In this document: positions 36,194-48,800 of the stretch, piece by piece
How the letters are laid out: each line of letters opens with the position of its first letter
Position numbering within the stretch: the stretch's first letter is position 1
Source of the DNA: Eximiradius sp.
GTDB taxonomy: Bacteria; Bacteroidota; Ignavibacteria; Kapaibacteriales; UBA2268
Length of the DNA: 64,000 nt
Reading direction: 5' to 3'
NCBI GenBank assembly: GCA_937127445.1
Contig: CAKZLY010000014.1
Span: 5,001 to 69,000, forward strand
Made by a program: the position numbers and the translations under genes
Notes under the pieces: generated by a model
Database searches by the model: none
Told to the model about the DNA's origin: nothing
The model's input: the letters and a program-made list of their open reading frames with translations, nothing else

Positions 36194-39100
36194 TTATTTC
36201 ACTCTTACAACTTCGCGAGTGATAACGTATGGACCAGCTTCGATACGAACTATATACATACCAGAAGCAAGATTCATTCCGCTCAAGCTGAGAGTATGGC
36301 TGCCAGCCGAGTAAAACTTGCTCGATATAAGCGAAGCAACCTTGATACCCATTGTGTTGTAGAGGCTTACAGATACATTACCATCCGTTGGGATAGTAAA
36401 TGTAACTTTTGCTTCGTCTGCAAATGGGTTAGGAACAACTTCAACATTGTAGCCGAGAGCAACCGGGTCGTCGATACCAGTTACACTACCTTTGATTTCG
36501 AATGGACCAGAGCGATGGTATTCGAGTTCAGGAATATTAGCGTAAATTGCGCGAACCCAAGCGTTCTTTGTATTGACGTTCGGCACCATCCAGTCGAATG
36601 AGCGGAGAGATGCTTTGAAATCCCCTGCAAGAGTATTCCAGGTAGCGCCGTTATCGATAGAGTATTGCAAAGTAAATGTATTAACATTCTCGTGTACCCA
36701 GCGAACAGGGCGTTTTTCGCCGAAGTTCAACTTATCGTTTGCACGAGGATTAGTAATTACAAGTGTTCCAGAGAGAATTCTGAATGGTTCGGAAACTGCA
36801 AGCACTTTGCCAGTTGCTACATCAACCATACGAACAACAGCGTTCTTAGTATTTGCAGCTGGGATAGTCCATTCAACTTCTTCTTTGTTGGTGTTTACTG
36901 TTCCAGTAACAACAGTCCAGCCATCAACGCCGTTTGCGGAGAATTCGAAACGAACATTTGCGTTGTCCTTCGAAGTCCAGCGGATGAAGTCTTTCTTGCC
37001 GCTTGTGTAGATTGGATCAGTTGAAGCAGGACGAGTAATTTCAGCCGGAACGGAGAATATAGTAAATACAGCGTCGCTTCTATCGAGTTCTTTGCCAGTT
37101 GCAGCATCGAGCAAGCGAACAAGCATTTCGCCAGAATTGAGGCGTGGAGCAATCCAATTGAAGCCTAATTTGAGAGCATCAACAGGTGCCTGGTTGATAC
37201 GTACCCAGGAAGCACCATTGTCGGCTGAATATTCGAGATAGAGTGATACGCCTTCGACATCGAGCGGAGCAGTCCAGTTAATTGTATACATCGAACCGCC
37301 TTCCCAAACTTCGCCGCCATTAGGTGCAACAACAGCAAAGTTTTTAGTGATAATGATCGGTTTAATGTCTTCGAATACGCCAACACCTGTAATAATTTTG
37401 CCGTCGGTCGACAATACAGCGCAAGTATTACTCCAGTTAAAGAATATGCTCTGGTCTTTGCGTAAGAGTTCAAATCTCAATGTGCCAAGATAAGTATTAA
37501 CTCTTGGAACAATTTGACCTGGACGACGTGTATATGCATCCCAATCAACTTCTATCGAACGTGTGTTTGGAACAGGAATATCAGTTAAATTAGTTGGTGA
37601 AGTGTAAATCGGGCCATAACCCAAATCGAAACGATTATCGAAAATTACTTCGTTGACTTTTACAAGCTCAGCAAAACGAACAACTGTTGGGTCGAAGTTA
37701 ATCGCAAATGTTGCATTCGCAAGAGCAAAATCAGCACCAGTATTGCGAATGTAGATTGGAACATCCACAAAATTGCCGTTGAGTTGTGGCATCGCAATAA
37801 CACGGTAGGACAATCCGCCAGACAGAGTTTGGTCGTATTTGCTAATGATAGTTGAAGAATGAACTTCACCGCCTTCATTGAGATATAATTTAGCATCAAC
37901 AACAAAGCGTTTTGAAAGTTCAGGAGCAAGTGGATAGTAAACGCTCATTGGATCTGCGTCTGAAATGTAAGAGAATGGATTGCTTTCGATAGAATTAGGA
38001 GTTTGTGGATAAACATATTGAGTGTTCAAAGCAAGGTTGCGAAGTGATGAAACCTTGTTTGTATTGTTATCAACAATAGTTCTATCGATAGCATTTGCAA
38101 CGTTATCGCCGTTTACGTCGTTCGATGCATCAGTCGAGAGAGCATTGACGCGAACCTTTGCACGGTCGGCAGCATTGATTTGACCATCGCGATAGACGTC
38201 GCCACCAACCATAGCAGGCAACGAATTCGGACTTGTTATATTATTGGCAGCGCCACCATCGTTGAAGTTCAAGCCAGTTGATGCCCACTTGGAATTGTAA
38301 CGGTCAGGAGTATAGTTTTGCTCATCAGCATAAGCAGTATAGCGAGTGCCGTAAGCAGGTGGTTCTTGACGAGCTTCGGTCGAAGTAATCAAGTTGTTGT
38401 CAGTTCCATCCCAAGCTTGGAAATCCCAACCTGATTCAATATCCCAGCTTGACAAATTGTCCCCAACATAATAGAATGGAGCAGCGTAAGCAGACATCAC
38501 AGGCAAATAGTTCAAGTGATCAATAACTACGAAGTAGCGACCGTCGGCAACGTCTGTGAGAACAAATGGGACATTAGCAAAGTTGTTAGCACCGCCGTTT
38601 CTGTTGATGATAAGCTTCGATTGAGTAAAGTTGTAGTATTTGTCTGTCGAAAGTACAGTACTATTAGGGACATACGAACCCGGAACGCCCGAATTATCTT
38701 CGAACAGACGAATTCTCAAGCCTTTGTTCGCAAAGTTTGTCCCAATATTATTTATAATACCGCTTGCATATCCACCGTGGTAACCATCTAAAAGAACGCG
38801 AACAGTAAAGTTACTTGGAGGAGTAATGTTAAATTGTGCACTCTCAGTGATAAGAGTTTGCATAAATCCATCTGAACCGTTATCGTATTCAAATGCATAA
38901 GGAGTATTGATATTAGCGCGGGCACGAAGTCTTAATCTACCGTTTGTCATTGCAGCACCAATAACGCTTTGGTCATTGTAAACACCGTCTTTGTTAGCGT
39001 CTGGATCTGCAATTGAGCAGTTGAGAATACCTGCATATTGAGGTTTAGAAGCAACACCCATAAATTCGTATTCAGAAGTTGCTGTCGGCAGAGTAAGAGC

Positions 39101-42100
39101 ATTTGTATAACCAGCATTTTGGTACACACTCGAAACAAATTGATAAGGAACGTTAGTATTTCCAGCACCACCACCAGTTGAGAACTCTAAATCAGCTTGT
39201 TTTGACGAAGTTCCATAGGAGAATGCGACACCATCATTGCGATTATAGTCGAAACCAACCCAACGAACTTTAAGAGCTGTTTCGGTATTTTTAACTGCTT
39301 GCAGATAAACAGGTTCAACTAATTTAATAAATGGAGTTGTCGATTCGTAGTTTGCAGTTGGATCTGGATTAATGCGAGCAACTAAATCTGCATCATAAGG
39401 TGTCATTTCGAAAGCACGAGCTTTGCCGTAGTTAACCCAGCTATTACCGTTGAACGAGTAAGCAGCGATGAGGTTCTTCGTGTAGTCCACTCCGCCAAAC
39501 ACACCGAGCTCGCTTGCACGAACGTTAGTAGCGCCTTGAACAAACTTAATCATTTCGTCTGTTGTAAGAACACCGCCAGGATTGCCGCCCCAGAAGCGCA
39601 ATTCACGGAATTCTCCATCAAAACGACGAGCAACATTTGTTCCAACAACTGGTTCATAGCCAATGTAAACTGGTGAAGAATTAGTCTTATCAACAGTTAT
39701 GCCTGTACCAAGTTGTCTCATAATTGGATTAGTTGCTTCTAATGCATCGTTGCGAGTCCAAGTTAGCTGAGGAACACCATCAACGAAGAATAGAATTTGT
39801 GATTGCGAACCAACCGATGGAATGTTTACCCAAACACCAACGTGTATCCAAACGGAATCAAATTCAACAGTGTTAGGATTGAGTATTCTATAAATTGGAT
39901 CGCTAACAGCTGTGCGAAGAGTACGAGTTCCATTATCAAGCGAGGAAACTACAAATTGCAACTGCCCCGTCGAAAGAAGTCTCAAAGCATATTGCAAAGC
40001 TTCGGCTTCTGTTGCAGCGTTAGGATTCTTCTTAGCAACGATAGGATAGTAGTTCCCTTCGGTATTTTGTGGGAAGCTATAAGGCTTAATCCATGTTTCA
40101 AGGAAGAAAGTTTCGCCAGTAATATTAAGTTTAGTATTTGCTGGAATGCTTACAATTGAATTCTGACCATTTTTGTAAGCAAACCAAGGAGCAACTTTGA
40201 AAGGTTGTGAGATATAATAGATATCTTGCTGGTTGCGGGCTTCGGAACCACTTATTCTCATCAATACATTTTTTTCGTAGTTCCCAACAAATGGAATAAC
40301 TCCTTGCAAATCATTCATTAATCCAGAAATTGTAACGTTGTTGTATGGTTCCCAGTATGCATAAGCATCTTCGACTTCAGCATTGTCTATAGGCATTGCC
40401 GGAGTTTGGTTGTCTAATGCATCGAACCACGTATTACCACCATCGCGACTGATTTGGATCATTACATCACCGTAGGTTGCAGTCGGTTTTGGAGTTAAAC
40501 TTCCGATACCATAAGAAACCCAACGAATTTCGTAAATTTTACCTTTTAAGTTGCTAACACCTTCGCCACCATTTGGTGAAGTTAGCTTTATATGAGAGCG
40601 ATCTGGACGATAACGAATAGAGTTGTTATTTGGCGTTGAAGTCAAGCCGGGAGTTGTAAAGAAATTCAAGTCGTTATTGCTTTGTTGATATGTTTTTTCA
40701 TTAGCTTTATCCAAACGTGAAGCTTGCAATGGGAAGTAAAGCTCAAGCCCGGTGCGCCAATCGTTTGGACCATCAGTAATCGCAGTAATCGAACCATTCG
40801 GATCGTAAACTCCGGGGATATAACGACGCAATTGACTTTGTTCTAATGCAACACGCCAAACTTTCACTTCTTTGATACCGCCATAGAAGTAATCTTGTGG
40901 TTGCATCCCATTGTTCGGATTGACGCCAACCCAAATAGGCATTTTTACGTTCAATGGACGGATATTCGGAGCACTTCTATTCACATAGCGAGCAACTTCT
41001 TCTCCGTCAACATAAAGAATCACAGTATTGTTGGAAACAACGCCTGCAAGATGTGTCCAGGATAGTGAGTGTTGGTCTGTCAAATTAGGATTGTTGCCAT
41101 ATGCAACCAATGGAGCTGGGCACACAACATCGCCAAGCACACTCCCATCAGCAGCAGTTACGCGAAATGCTGGATAAATGCCATCGCGAAGATATAACAT
41201 CCAGCCATAATCTGCTTGCGATGCATTCCCTGAACTTGCTGCAACAATACCCGGATTAGTTCCTACTCCATTAGAAACATTCAAATTCACCCACGCTTCC
41301 ACTGTAAATGAGTTTGGAGTGGAGAAGTTTCTAACCGAGCGGAAGTAAGTAGTAGCACCGTCAAACTGAACAAAGAACAAGCGACCAAGAATAAAAGTTT
41401 CGTCCGATTCGTCCATTCTGGTTGGGCTTGTGTAAGCTGGACGGTTGCTTTCAGCAAGGCTACCACTTGTGCCATCGAGTTGAGTAATTCTAATTTTAGC
41501 GTTTTCGCTTCTGAATGGGAAATTATCATCTGCTTTCCAGATAACACGAAGAACTCCACCATAGCCCCAGCCAAGTAAACCAGGACCATCGGGTTCGTCT
41601 TGCAAGAAAGCAGCAGCTACATCTGTTGGAATAGGATCGACATTACCTGTAGTTACAAAGTAGTCGTCAGTTACATCAAGACTGTCTATCCAGCCTAATC
41701 TGTATGTTGGCAGATCAGCAGTAGCAATGAGCGAAGCTTTGTCGCGGCTTTCTGCTACACGTCCAAACTCAGTGTATGTTGTGCCTCCATCGAGCGAATA
41801 CTCAAGGCGATAAGCAAATCGACGAGTACCATAAGGATCTGCAAGCGTTGGAGTTGCAAGACCAGAACGTTCAAAATAAATTGGGTAACCGCGATTAGCA
41901 CGCATTGATAGATAAGGACTTTCTGGATAACGGTTAACAGTTTGATTCAACTGATTAGGATTTAGAACTGTAATACCACGAATTGTAAATGGTGTAGGAT
42001 TTACAAATTCAACCTGGTTTGTAACATTAGTAAGTCCATCACCACTCATTACAACAGTAGTGTTGAGCGAAGTGTACGGATTGAACCGAAATTCTGCCAA

Positions 42101-42640
42101 ATCAGCATCAGTTAGTGCATCTGCATTTAGAATATTGAAGCGAAGAAGTCCAATAAACGACCCGCGACCAGTGGAAGCAGGTGCAAAACCAGGACCTAAT
42201 GTGCTTGTAACATTAACGTCCAAAACTGCAACGTATCTCATTGTCCCACCAACCAAACCAGAAACGCTTGTTCCGCTGAGAGCAGCAAAACCACGAGCAG
42301 GTTTGTTGTGGAATTCTGATTCAATAATATAATATGGTAATGGCTCCGGAGCATCAACATCAAACTGAATTGCATCAGTTTTCGATGATGGTTGATTAGC
42401 AAGCGAGAAGTTTGCAGCTTGAAGTTTAGCACCATTATACGAAACACCAATGTTCATTGCTCCGAGCGGACCAGCATTTGGCGAAAGAGAGCGGACCCAA
42501 ATTTCAACTCCCAGTTGATTACCCATTCTGCGCGGGGTAAGCGTCATCTGGTAGTTGTAAGTTTGAGCAAGCGATTCGGCGGCTCCTGCAATGAGTAACA
42601 ACGCCAGCCAAAATGCACTCAAGAATTTTACTTTTTTCAT
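36194..42640 (-). CDS. giant T9SS-exported multidomain protein (cohesin-like, LamG, dockerin-like)
   Basis: 2148 aa. Signal peptide MKKVKFLSAFWLALLLIAGA; cohesin-like beta domain at about 30-220 (GVEIWVRSLSPNAGPLGAMN); a LamG/concanavalin-like domain at about 420-625 (FTVEAWVNLNVSNG, VILYVDGEEVARY) and a second at about 820-1040 (FFLETWIKPYSF, ILFFVDGVPQLTW). A dockerin-like pair of calcium loops follows at about 1475-1530 (GGDVYRDGQINAADRAKVRV, DVNGDNVANAIDRTIVDNN), then a second cohesin-like domain (about 1600-1760). Three repeats of the 'PNGGEVWEGGSMYTINW' surface-protein type precede a type A sorting domain (NPFADEAKVTFTIP ... LASGMYIVRIE). It is probably surface-bound or secreted; the ligand is unknown. 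Confidence 0.88.
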   Translation of the reverse strand: MKKVKFLSAFWLALLLIAGAAESLAQTYNYQMTLTPRRMGNQLGVEIWVRSLSPNAGPLGAMNIGVSYNGAKLQAANFSLANQPSSKTDAIQFDVDAPEPLPYYIIESEFHNKPARGFAALSGTSVSGLVGGTMRYVAVLDVNVTSTLGPGFAPASTGRGSFIGLLRFNILNADALTDADLAEFRFNPYTSLNTTVVMSGDGLTNVTNQVEFVNPTPFTIRGITVLNPNQLNQTVNRYPESPYLSMRANRGYPIYFERSGLATPTLADPYGTRRFAYRLEYSLDGGTTYTEFGRVAESRDKASLIATADLPTYRLGWIDSLDVTDDYFVTTGNVDPIPTDVAAAFLQDEPDGPGLLGWGYGGVLRVIWKADDNFPFRSENAKIRITQLDGTSGSLAESNRPAYTSPTRMDESDETFILGRLFFVQFDGATTYFRSVRNFSTPNSFTVEAWVNLNVSNGVGTNPGIVAASSGNASQADYGWMLYLRDGIYPAFRVTAADGSVLGDVVCPAPLVAYGNNPNLTDQHSLSWTHLAGVVSNNTVILYVDGEEVARYVNRSAPNIRPLNVKMPIWVGVNPNNGMQPQDYFYGGIKEVKVWRVALEQSQLRRYIPGVYDPNGSITAITDGPNDWRTGLELYFPLQASRLDKANEKTYQQSNNDLNFFTTPGLTSTPNNNSIRYRPDRSHIKLTSPNGGEGVSNLKGKIYEIRWVSYGIGSLTPKPTATYGDVMIQISRDGGNTWFDALDNQTPAMPIDNAEVEDAYAYWEPYNNVTISGLMNDLQGVIPFVGNYEKNVLMRISGSEARNQQDIYYISQPFKVAPWFAYKNGQNSIVSIPANTKLNITGETFFLETWIKPYSFPQNTEGNYYPIVAKKNPNAATEAEALQYALRLLSTGQLQFVVSSLDNGTRTLRTAVSDPIYRILNPNTVEFDSVWIHVGVWVNIPSVGSQSQILFFVDGVPQLTWTRNDALEATNPIMRQLGTGITVDKTNSSPVYIGYEPVVGTNVARRFDGEFRELRFWGGNPGGVLTTDEMIKFVQGATNVRASELGVFGGVDYTKNLIAAYSFNGNSWVNYGKARAFEMTPYDADLVARINPDPTANYESTTPFIKLVEPVYLQAVKNTETALKVRWVGFDYNRNDGVAFSYGTSSKQADLEFSTGGGAGNTNVPYQFVSSVYQNAGYTNALTLPTATSEYEFMGVASKPQYAGILNCSIADPDANKDGVYNDQSVIGAAMTNGRLRLRARANINTPYAFEYDNGSDGFMQTLITESAQFNITPPSNFTVRVLLDGYHGGYASGIINNIGTNFANKGLRIRLFEDNSGVPGSYVPNSTVLSTDKYYNFTQSKLIINRNGGANNFANVPFVLTDVADGRYFVVIDHLNYLPVMSAYAAPFYYVGDNLSSWDIESGWDFQAWDGTDNNLITSTEARQEPPAYGTRYTAYADEQNYTPDRYNSKWASTGLNFNDGGAANNITSPNSLPAMVGGDVYRDGQINAADRAKVRVNALSTDASNDVNGDNVANAIDRTIVDNNTNKVSSLRNLALNTQYVYPQTPNSIESNPFSYISDADPMSVYYPLAPELSKRFVVDAKLYLNEGGEVHSSTIISKYDQTLSGGLSYRVIAMPQLNGNFVDVPIYIRNTGADFALANATFAINFDPTVVRFAELVKVNEVIFDNRFDLGYGPIYTSPTNLTDIPVPNTRSIEVDWDAYTRRPGQIVPRVNTYLGTLRFELLRKDQSIFFNWSNTCAVLSTDGKIITGVGVFEDIKPIIITKNFAVVAPNGGEVWEGGSMYTINWTAPLDVEGVSLYLEYSADNGASWVRINQAPVDALKLGFNWIAPRLNSGEMLVRLLDAATGKELDRSDAVFTIFSVPAEITRPASTDPIYTSGKKDFIRWTSKDNANVRFEFSANGVDGWTVVTGTVNTNKEEVEWTIPAANTKNAVVRMVDVATGKVLAVSEPFRILSGTLVITNPRANDKLNFGEKRPVRWVHENVNTFTLQYSIDNGATWNTLAGDFKASLRSFDWMVPNVNTKNAWVRAIYANIPELEYHRSGPFEIKGSVTGIDDPVALGYNVEVVPNPFADEAKVTFTIPTDGNVSVSLYNTMGIKVASLISSKFYSAGSHTLSLSGMNLASGMYIVRIEAGPYVITREVVRVK

Positions 42641-42776
42641 AATTTGTTCCTTTTATATTTATAAACACAATTTCTTTTTGCTTTGGCTTTGGGCTATGGG
42701 TTGCCATAGCATCCAAGCACTTATTGTAATTCCATTTATAATTGTTATTACAAAGAACTTTTCTTCCTCGGTTCGA

Positions 42777-42806
42777 GTGTGCCTCCAACTCATTGGGGAG
42801 GCACAC
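42777..42806. other. hairpin between the two giant genes
   Basis: A perfect 10-bp stem (GTGTGCCTCC at 42777-42786, GGAGGCACAC at 42797-42806) with a 10-nt loop, 25 bases past the stop of the 2440-aa gene and before the 2148-aa gene. There is no T tract on either strand, so it looks more like a processing or stability element, or a weak attenuator, than a standard terminator. Confidence 0.6.
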
Positions 42807-42830
42807 TTCCCGAAAACCAACCCAATGCCC

Positions 42831-45800
42831 TTACGGTGTTACCGAATATATTTCGCTACCATAGGTCGATACTTGTAGTATGTATTCTTCGCCAGACTTA
42901 GTCCAATAAGAACCGTCGGCACTGAAGATACGTATTGTGTATGTACCGGCTGGCAGACCGTTTATTACTGCCGCCTCACTTGATTTTCCGTTCAATGTGG
43001 AACGTCTGATGCGGCGTCCTGTTGTATCATAGAATTCTAATGTATAATCACCGGCAAGATTGCCAAGTTTTACTCTTACATTCGGTGTTGTGCTGGCAAC
43101 TGAGAAGTTGAACCAGTCCTCGTCGGTCGAGCTCTTAACAGTTCCGCGAACAGGAACGTTTGTGCCGATTGCTTTCGATAGTGCTCTTGTATTGTTTACG
43201 CCGAATGTTACATCATCGTCGTAGCTACCGGTTGTTTCGAACGATTTCGGGTTCCCAGCAGCAGCTATTGTACGATAATGTTCGTTTCCATCTGTGCCGT
43301 TGTATTCAAATACATATACGTAATACTTAGTATTCGGAGCAAGCCCAACGACATTGATACTGTTGCCTGTTCCATTGTAAAGAACTGTTGCACTACCAAG
43401 ATTAGAGCCCAACCCAACAATAGTATTGCCGTAATAAGTTTCACCATTTGCTGGATATTCAGTTAGTCTTAGCAACGTATCAGGCTTTATGATTACAATT
43501 CGAGCATTACCACCACCGTTTGTCCAGCTGATAGTTGCAGTTGTTGCAGTGATATTGGTAAACGTCAAAGCAGTTGCCTGACTAGTTGGGGCAGCAGGAA
43601 GCACATCAAACAACTGGCTAACAGTTGACAATGCTTCGCTTGGAGAAACTGCACTTACAACAAACTGATGGTTTTTACCAGCAGATGTTGTGATGGAAAG
43701 CCCTTGCAATGTTACGTAGGACTGGCCAGCAGGTATTACACCAGCGAGCGCATTGCCACCATTGAATATACCGGCACCAATTTGCTTGTCTATCTCGAAT
43801 GTAAACGGAGAACTTACTGTAACTGCTTGCCCATACTCATTCTGTAACTGCACAGTTACATTAAATGCTTGGTTGAGAACAACTGGCGTTGGTTCAATGC
43901 TTGTGATTACAAGTTTATTGCCTGTAACCTTGATTGCGGCATCTTTTGCAACATCTGTATTAGCAGTTGCTACAAATATTGCCCAATCACCCGAAAGTGC
44001 TGTTGAACCTTTTATTGGGTAGGCAGAAGTTGTTAATGTCTGGCTTGAATATGTTAAATTGTTACGATAATCAACCCAGGAAGTGCCTCCCCATTTTGCC
44101 ATAAATGTAGTACCACTTGCAGGAGTTAAACTATTGTGTATAGTACTTGGCCATTCGAATTTAACTTTTATGCTATCGTTAATCGCTGTTCCTTCGGGAG
44201 TTATTCTCCACAAAGCAAGCAATGCACGTTTGGCATCGCCACCTTTGCCTACTGTCGGATTAGTGTAGAATGGTCTAATCACAACAGCTTGCTCGCTTAT
44301 TGGTTTTGAAAATCTCAACTCAACAGGTATATACTGTCCACCATTACCAATGTCAAATCTTGTTACTGTATTCTTCACATAACGACGTAAGTTTCCAATA
44401 ACATAAGATGTTGGAGTAAATGCCGGCAATACCGCATTCGGCCCGAATGTCAAAATATTGTCATTTGTTGTGATGCTGAATGCACCTGTAAGTGTCCCAT
44501 TTATTCTCAAATCTCCTGCAAGGATGATTGTATTTGCTATTGTTAAATTGTTACATTCGTTATTTCTGAACATAGTTGCAGGAATGGTAAGATTTGCAAT
44601 GTTTGGCAATACAACCGATGAACCTGTCCCCGCCTTTATTCCGCCAGAAATCATTACAAGGTTGAATGATGTGTTGAATGTCAGCGTGTAAGTACCTAAA
44701 TCGAAATCATTTATTCCTGTATTAATGCGCAGATATGATGTATTTGCAATGTTCAAATTACCGCCCAATGTTTCCTGACGTGCAACTTCGAGCTGAACAG
44801 TAGTTGCAGCAGTACCAACAAAGTACGAATTGCTAAGCCCGTTGGTAACTGTTCCTGTCCCTTGCAATACAAGGCGGGACGCAGTTAAATTACCAGCAAG
44901 CAAACCTGTCGTTCTTGTCAAATTGCCATTAAGAATAAGTTTCATTGGGTTTACAGCACTTGCACCAGAACCAATTGTCAGGTTTGCAGTTGCAAGATCT
45001 AATGTCCCATTAACTGTCAGGTCGTTTGCAGTTGTGTGAGCAGCGTTTATTGTTAAATTATATAGAGTTGGCACTCCACTAACTGCGAAATATGCATCTT
45101 CTAACAATGGTGTCACGTGGTTAGTTGCAACAATGTAAGTTCCTGTTCCACCATTGATAACACCATTGGTACGGCTTATTTGACCAGCGCCCACTGTAAA
45201 TGTCCTGCTGCCAAGATTCAATATACCATTAGTAAGCACTAGTTCGTGGTTTGCATTTGATGCAATTTGAGTATTAATTTCCAGCAATAATTCTGAGTTG
45301 CCTGTTTTATTTAAAGTTACATCTGCAAATTGAATTGGTGTAATCGCCGTAGTCGCTCCTGTAATCTTCTGCAACGAACTTCCGTTGAATATCACTCTAC
45401 TTGCATCATTCGCTGTGAAGTCCATACTTGATGTTCCATCGATTACCAAATCACCAGCTACAAATAATTCTTGTGCTTGGTTTGGAACTACTAATGCAGT
45501 TGGACCAGTTGTACGAATGCTATAGAATTGCGTAGAAGCAGGTGAGATGCTCGAAATTCGCGGAGCAGCCCCGGTAAATGTAACAGTTCCACCTGTTGCA
45601 GTAAATTTACCACCAGCACCAGAATTAAGGAAAGTACTTGCACCTGTACCAGTAATTGTGAAATCCGAGGATGTTGCGACTTCGTTATTTGCAGCAGCAG
45701 TAATTGTGATTGTTCCAAATTCAAGACGACCCGCATCTGATTTCACTATCGTCTTTGGATTGCCTGCCGAAACGCCTACACCAACATCAAATGTAATTAC

Positions 45801-48800
45801 CGATGCAGCATTACCAACGTAGAATTCACCGTTGCCTTCCACCTCGATACCTGCACCAAGCGGATTAGTAGCATTATTGCGAATTGTAAAATTGTGATTT
45901 GTATTTGTTGTTAGCTTTGATCCATTAGCAACTTTAATCTTAAAGAAACGCAATGTCCCTGCATTATTAATGTATTTTTCCTGTATATTCTCGAATGTAA
46001 TAGTTCCGCCATCGGCTAGCAACGAACCGCTAACTACCAAATTCCCCTTTATCTTCCAGCTATCTGAGGTATTTACTATTCCAATAATAGTCAAATCGTT
46101 AAATACAAGCGTTTGGTTTGATGCGTTGTAAATATCACCATTACCTGTGAATGTAATTGTTCCATTATTTGCAATGAACGAACCATTTACCTTAACATTA
46201 ATTTCTTTCTTAACGTTAAAGTCGTTGCTTGTTACAACCTTAGATCCTTCAGAAACTTCAAATTCATAAAATTCAAGCTCAGATGCAGTTTGCGTATTAA
46301 TTATCTCGCGTTGTCCGAGGTTGCTGAATATTACTTTACCGGATGTCGGCGAAAAAGCATCTGAACCATATTGATAGAAGTTACCTTGTATATAAGCCGT
46401 CCCAAGTGGAACAAATGTTTGAGTACCACCCGACGAATTAAGTTCAACATTAAATAATTTCAGTGTTCCGCCGGATTGAACGCTCCAAGGGTCGCCAGCT
46501 CCAGCAACTGCTGTTGTGAAATATGCGGTCCCACCTGTCGCGTTGAATGTGGAGCCACTGCGAATATCTAATTGATTAGTTAACGTAAAGTTATTTTGAG
46601 TTACAACGTTTGCATTATTATCAGCACGTATTGTTCCGAAACTTAAGAATGCGGACTGAGGAACGCTTATTGTTTGCATTGGGTCGTAACCGCCCCAGAA
46701 CTCAACGTTCATACCTTGAACCGCACTATTTGCAAGAAGCGATACATCGCCACTTATGCGAATTCTATTGGCCGAACCTGTTACATCGGCAGCATTTACA
46801 GTGAAATTATTAACCCATATACCGCTACCAGTTGTATAATCATTGTTTAAAGTAATTGTCGAGCTCACTCCTGCTGTAACGCCATCACCAATAATAAGAT
46901 TCAAACGACCTGTTCCGTTGGCGCCCAGAATTTCAGATCCAGCTGTAAGCGTTATGTTACCCATTACACGCAACGACACATTATCGCCATTAACCGTATT
47001 ATTTGCCGGTTGCACTGTTGCATTTGCATGGTTAAGTACAAGTGTTTTACATTCGTATATAGAACCATTACCGTTTACTGTAACTGTCGCTGGACCTATT
47101 ACTACTTGGTCAACTTTTGTTGGAACGCCCACAGGCGACCAGCTATTCGGGTTGCCCCAGTTGCCGCTTGTTCCTACAAATGTACGAAGAACACCTCCAT
47201 CGCCAGGTGCCGCTGCCAATGCGTAATAGTTTGCTGTTGCAATATTAACACCTGTTACTGCCAACTGCCCTTTCCCTGTTACTGGGGTGTTCTCTGTTAC
47301 CGTACCTGTTACTTCAGTTGGACTTGTAACAAAAGTATAATCAGTTGTATAATACAATTTTAAATCTGCTGCATTGCTATATAATTCTGTGTTGTCGAAA
47401 GCGAATGTTACAGCCGTAACATTCGCACCAGCTGTAATATAATATACTCTATGCGTTGCAAGACCAACACCCGCAATTGGAACTGTTCTTGGATAACGGC
47501 GAACAACTATATTCGTAGCTGCACCCGCAGTTATTGATGGCACACCTATACCGCTTGTACCAATATTAGCAGCAGTCGTACCTGCTGTTGCCGTAGTAAC
47601 GTATCCAGTCCCAGATGTGCTCAACCCTGTGTTTATTATTGTATTGCCGGCTGTTTCCGATATTTGAGCATCCACATCAGCCAGCGTCAGATTGAAACCA
47701 TTCAAATCTAAGTCGCCAAGGACTATGTCCACATCGTTGTTGGAGGCAGTTCCATCGCCAACAGTTAAGCCGACCATCAACTTCATACCAGTAGGGCGAT
47801 TTAAAATAAGTCTGCCCAAAGTTGTTACACCCGCAGGCAAAACAAACTGCGATGATGTCCCTTGAATTGATAATATTGTCGAAGCATCAGTGGTATATGT
47901 TCCATTTCCTATCATTTGTCCACGCAAAGAAATCGTTCCACCATTACCATCAAGTGTTAATGTCCCAGCATTTGAAACATCACCATAAACAGTTAGGTTA
48001 TATGTCGCTTTATCTAATGTCGCAGCGGAAGAAACTTGTAAGTTGCCATATAATGTTATACCTGCTGTTAATAGAGTGGTACCACCAGTAATAGTTAAGT
48101 TGTTTAGCGTTGTAAAACTAAAACCCGTAGTACTAGCATTTATGCTAAAATTCGTCGTTTGATCTGTTGTTAATGCACCTGCAACAAATGTTGGAGCGGC
48201 AGTAAATACAACTGTCGAACCGCTTGTTGCATCCATAATAAAGTTTGTTGCTGCAGCAGAAGTATATGTCCCACTAAAAGTAATAGTGTTACCATTGATT
48301 ACTAACGTCCCTTGTGCAAATTCTGTTGCATCAACATTGGAGGTAATAGTTAAATCGTTGTTTAAGATTACTTTCCTTGCAAGCGCACCACGGCTAACTC
48401 GCAACATATTCAGTTGAGTTATGCTCGATGGAAGCTCTATATCAGATGTTTGAGTTGAAAGAATTCTTAATGTTGTATATTGATTTGTTGTTATACTTCC
48501 AGTATAAGTATAATTACAACCAGCAGCTATTACAATTAATGGCTCATCTGCCGCATTCCCTCCGTTAGCTATGATACTTCCGCTGCCAGATAAACCAGTT
48601 GTAAATGTTATTCCATTATTTGCTGTTGTTACAGCGGACAAATCTAAAATCCCATTTGCTCCAATAGTTGTAGTTGTTGTTACTGTATGTGCTTCGTCAG
48701 GAAGCGCTACTGTACCAGAAGTTATTGTCAATGAATTAAATGTTACTGCAAATGCACCTGAAACAGTAAACGTTGTATTTGGTCTATTCAATGTAAAATT

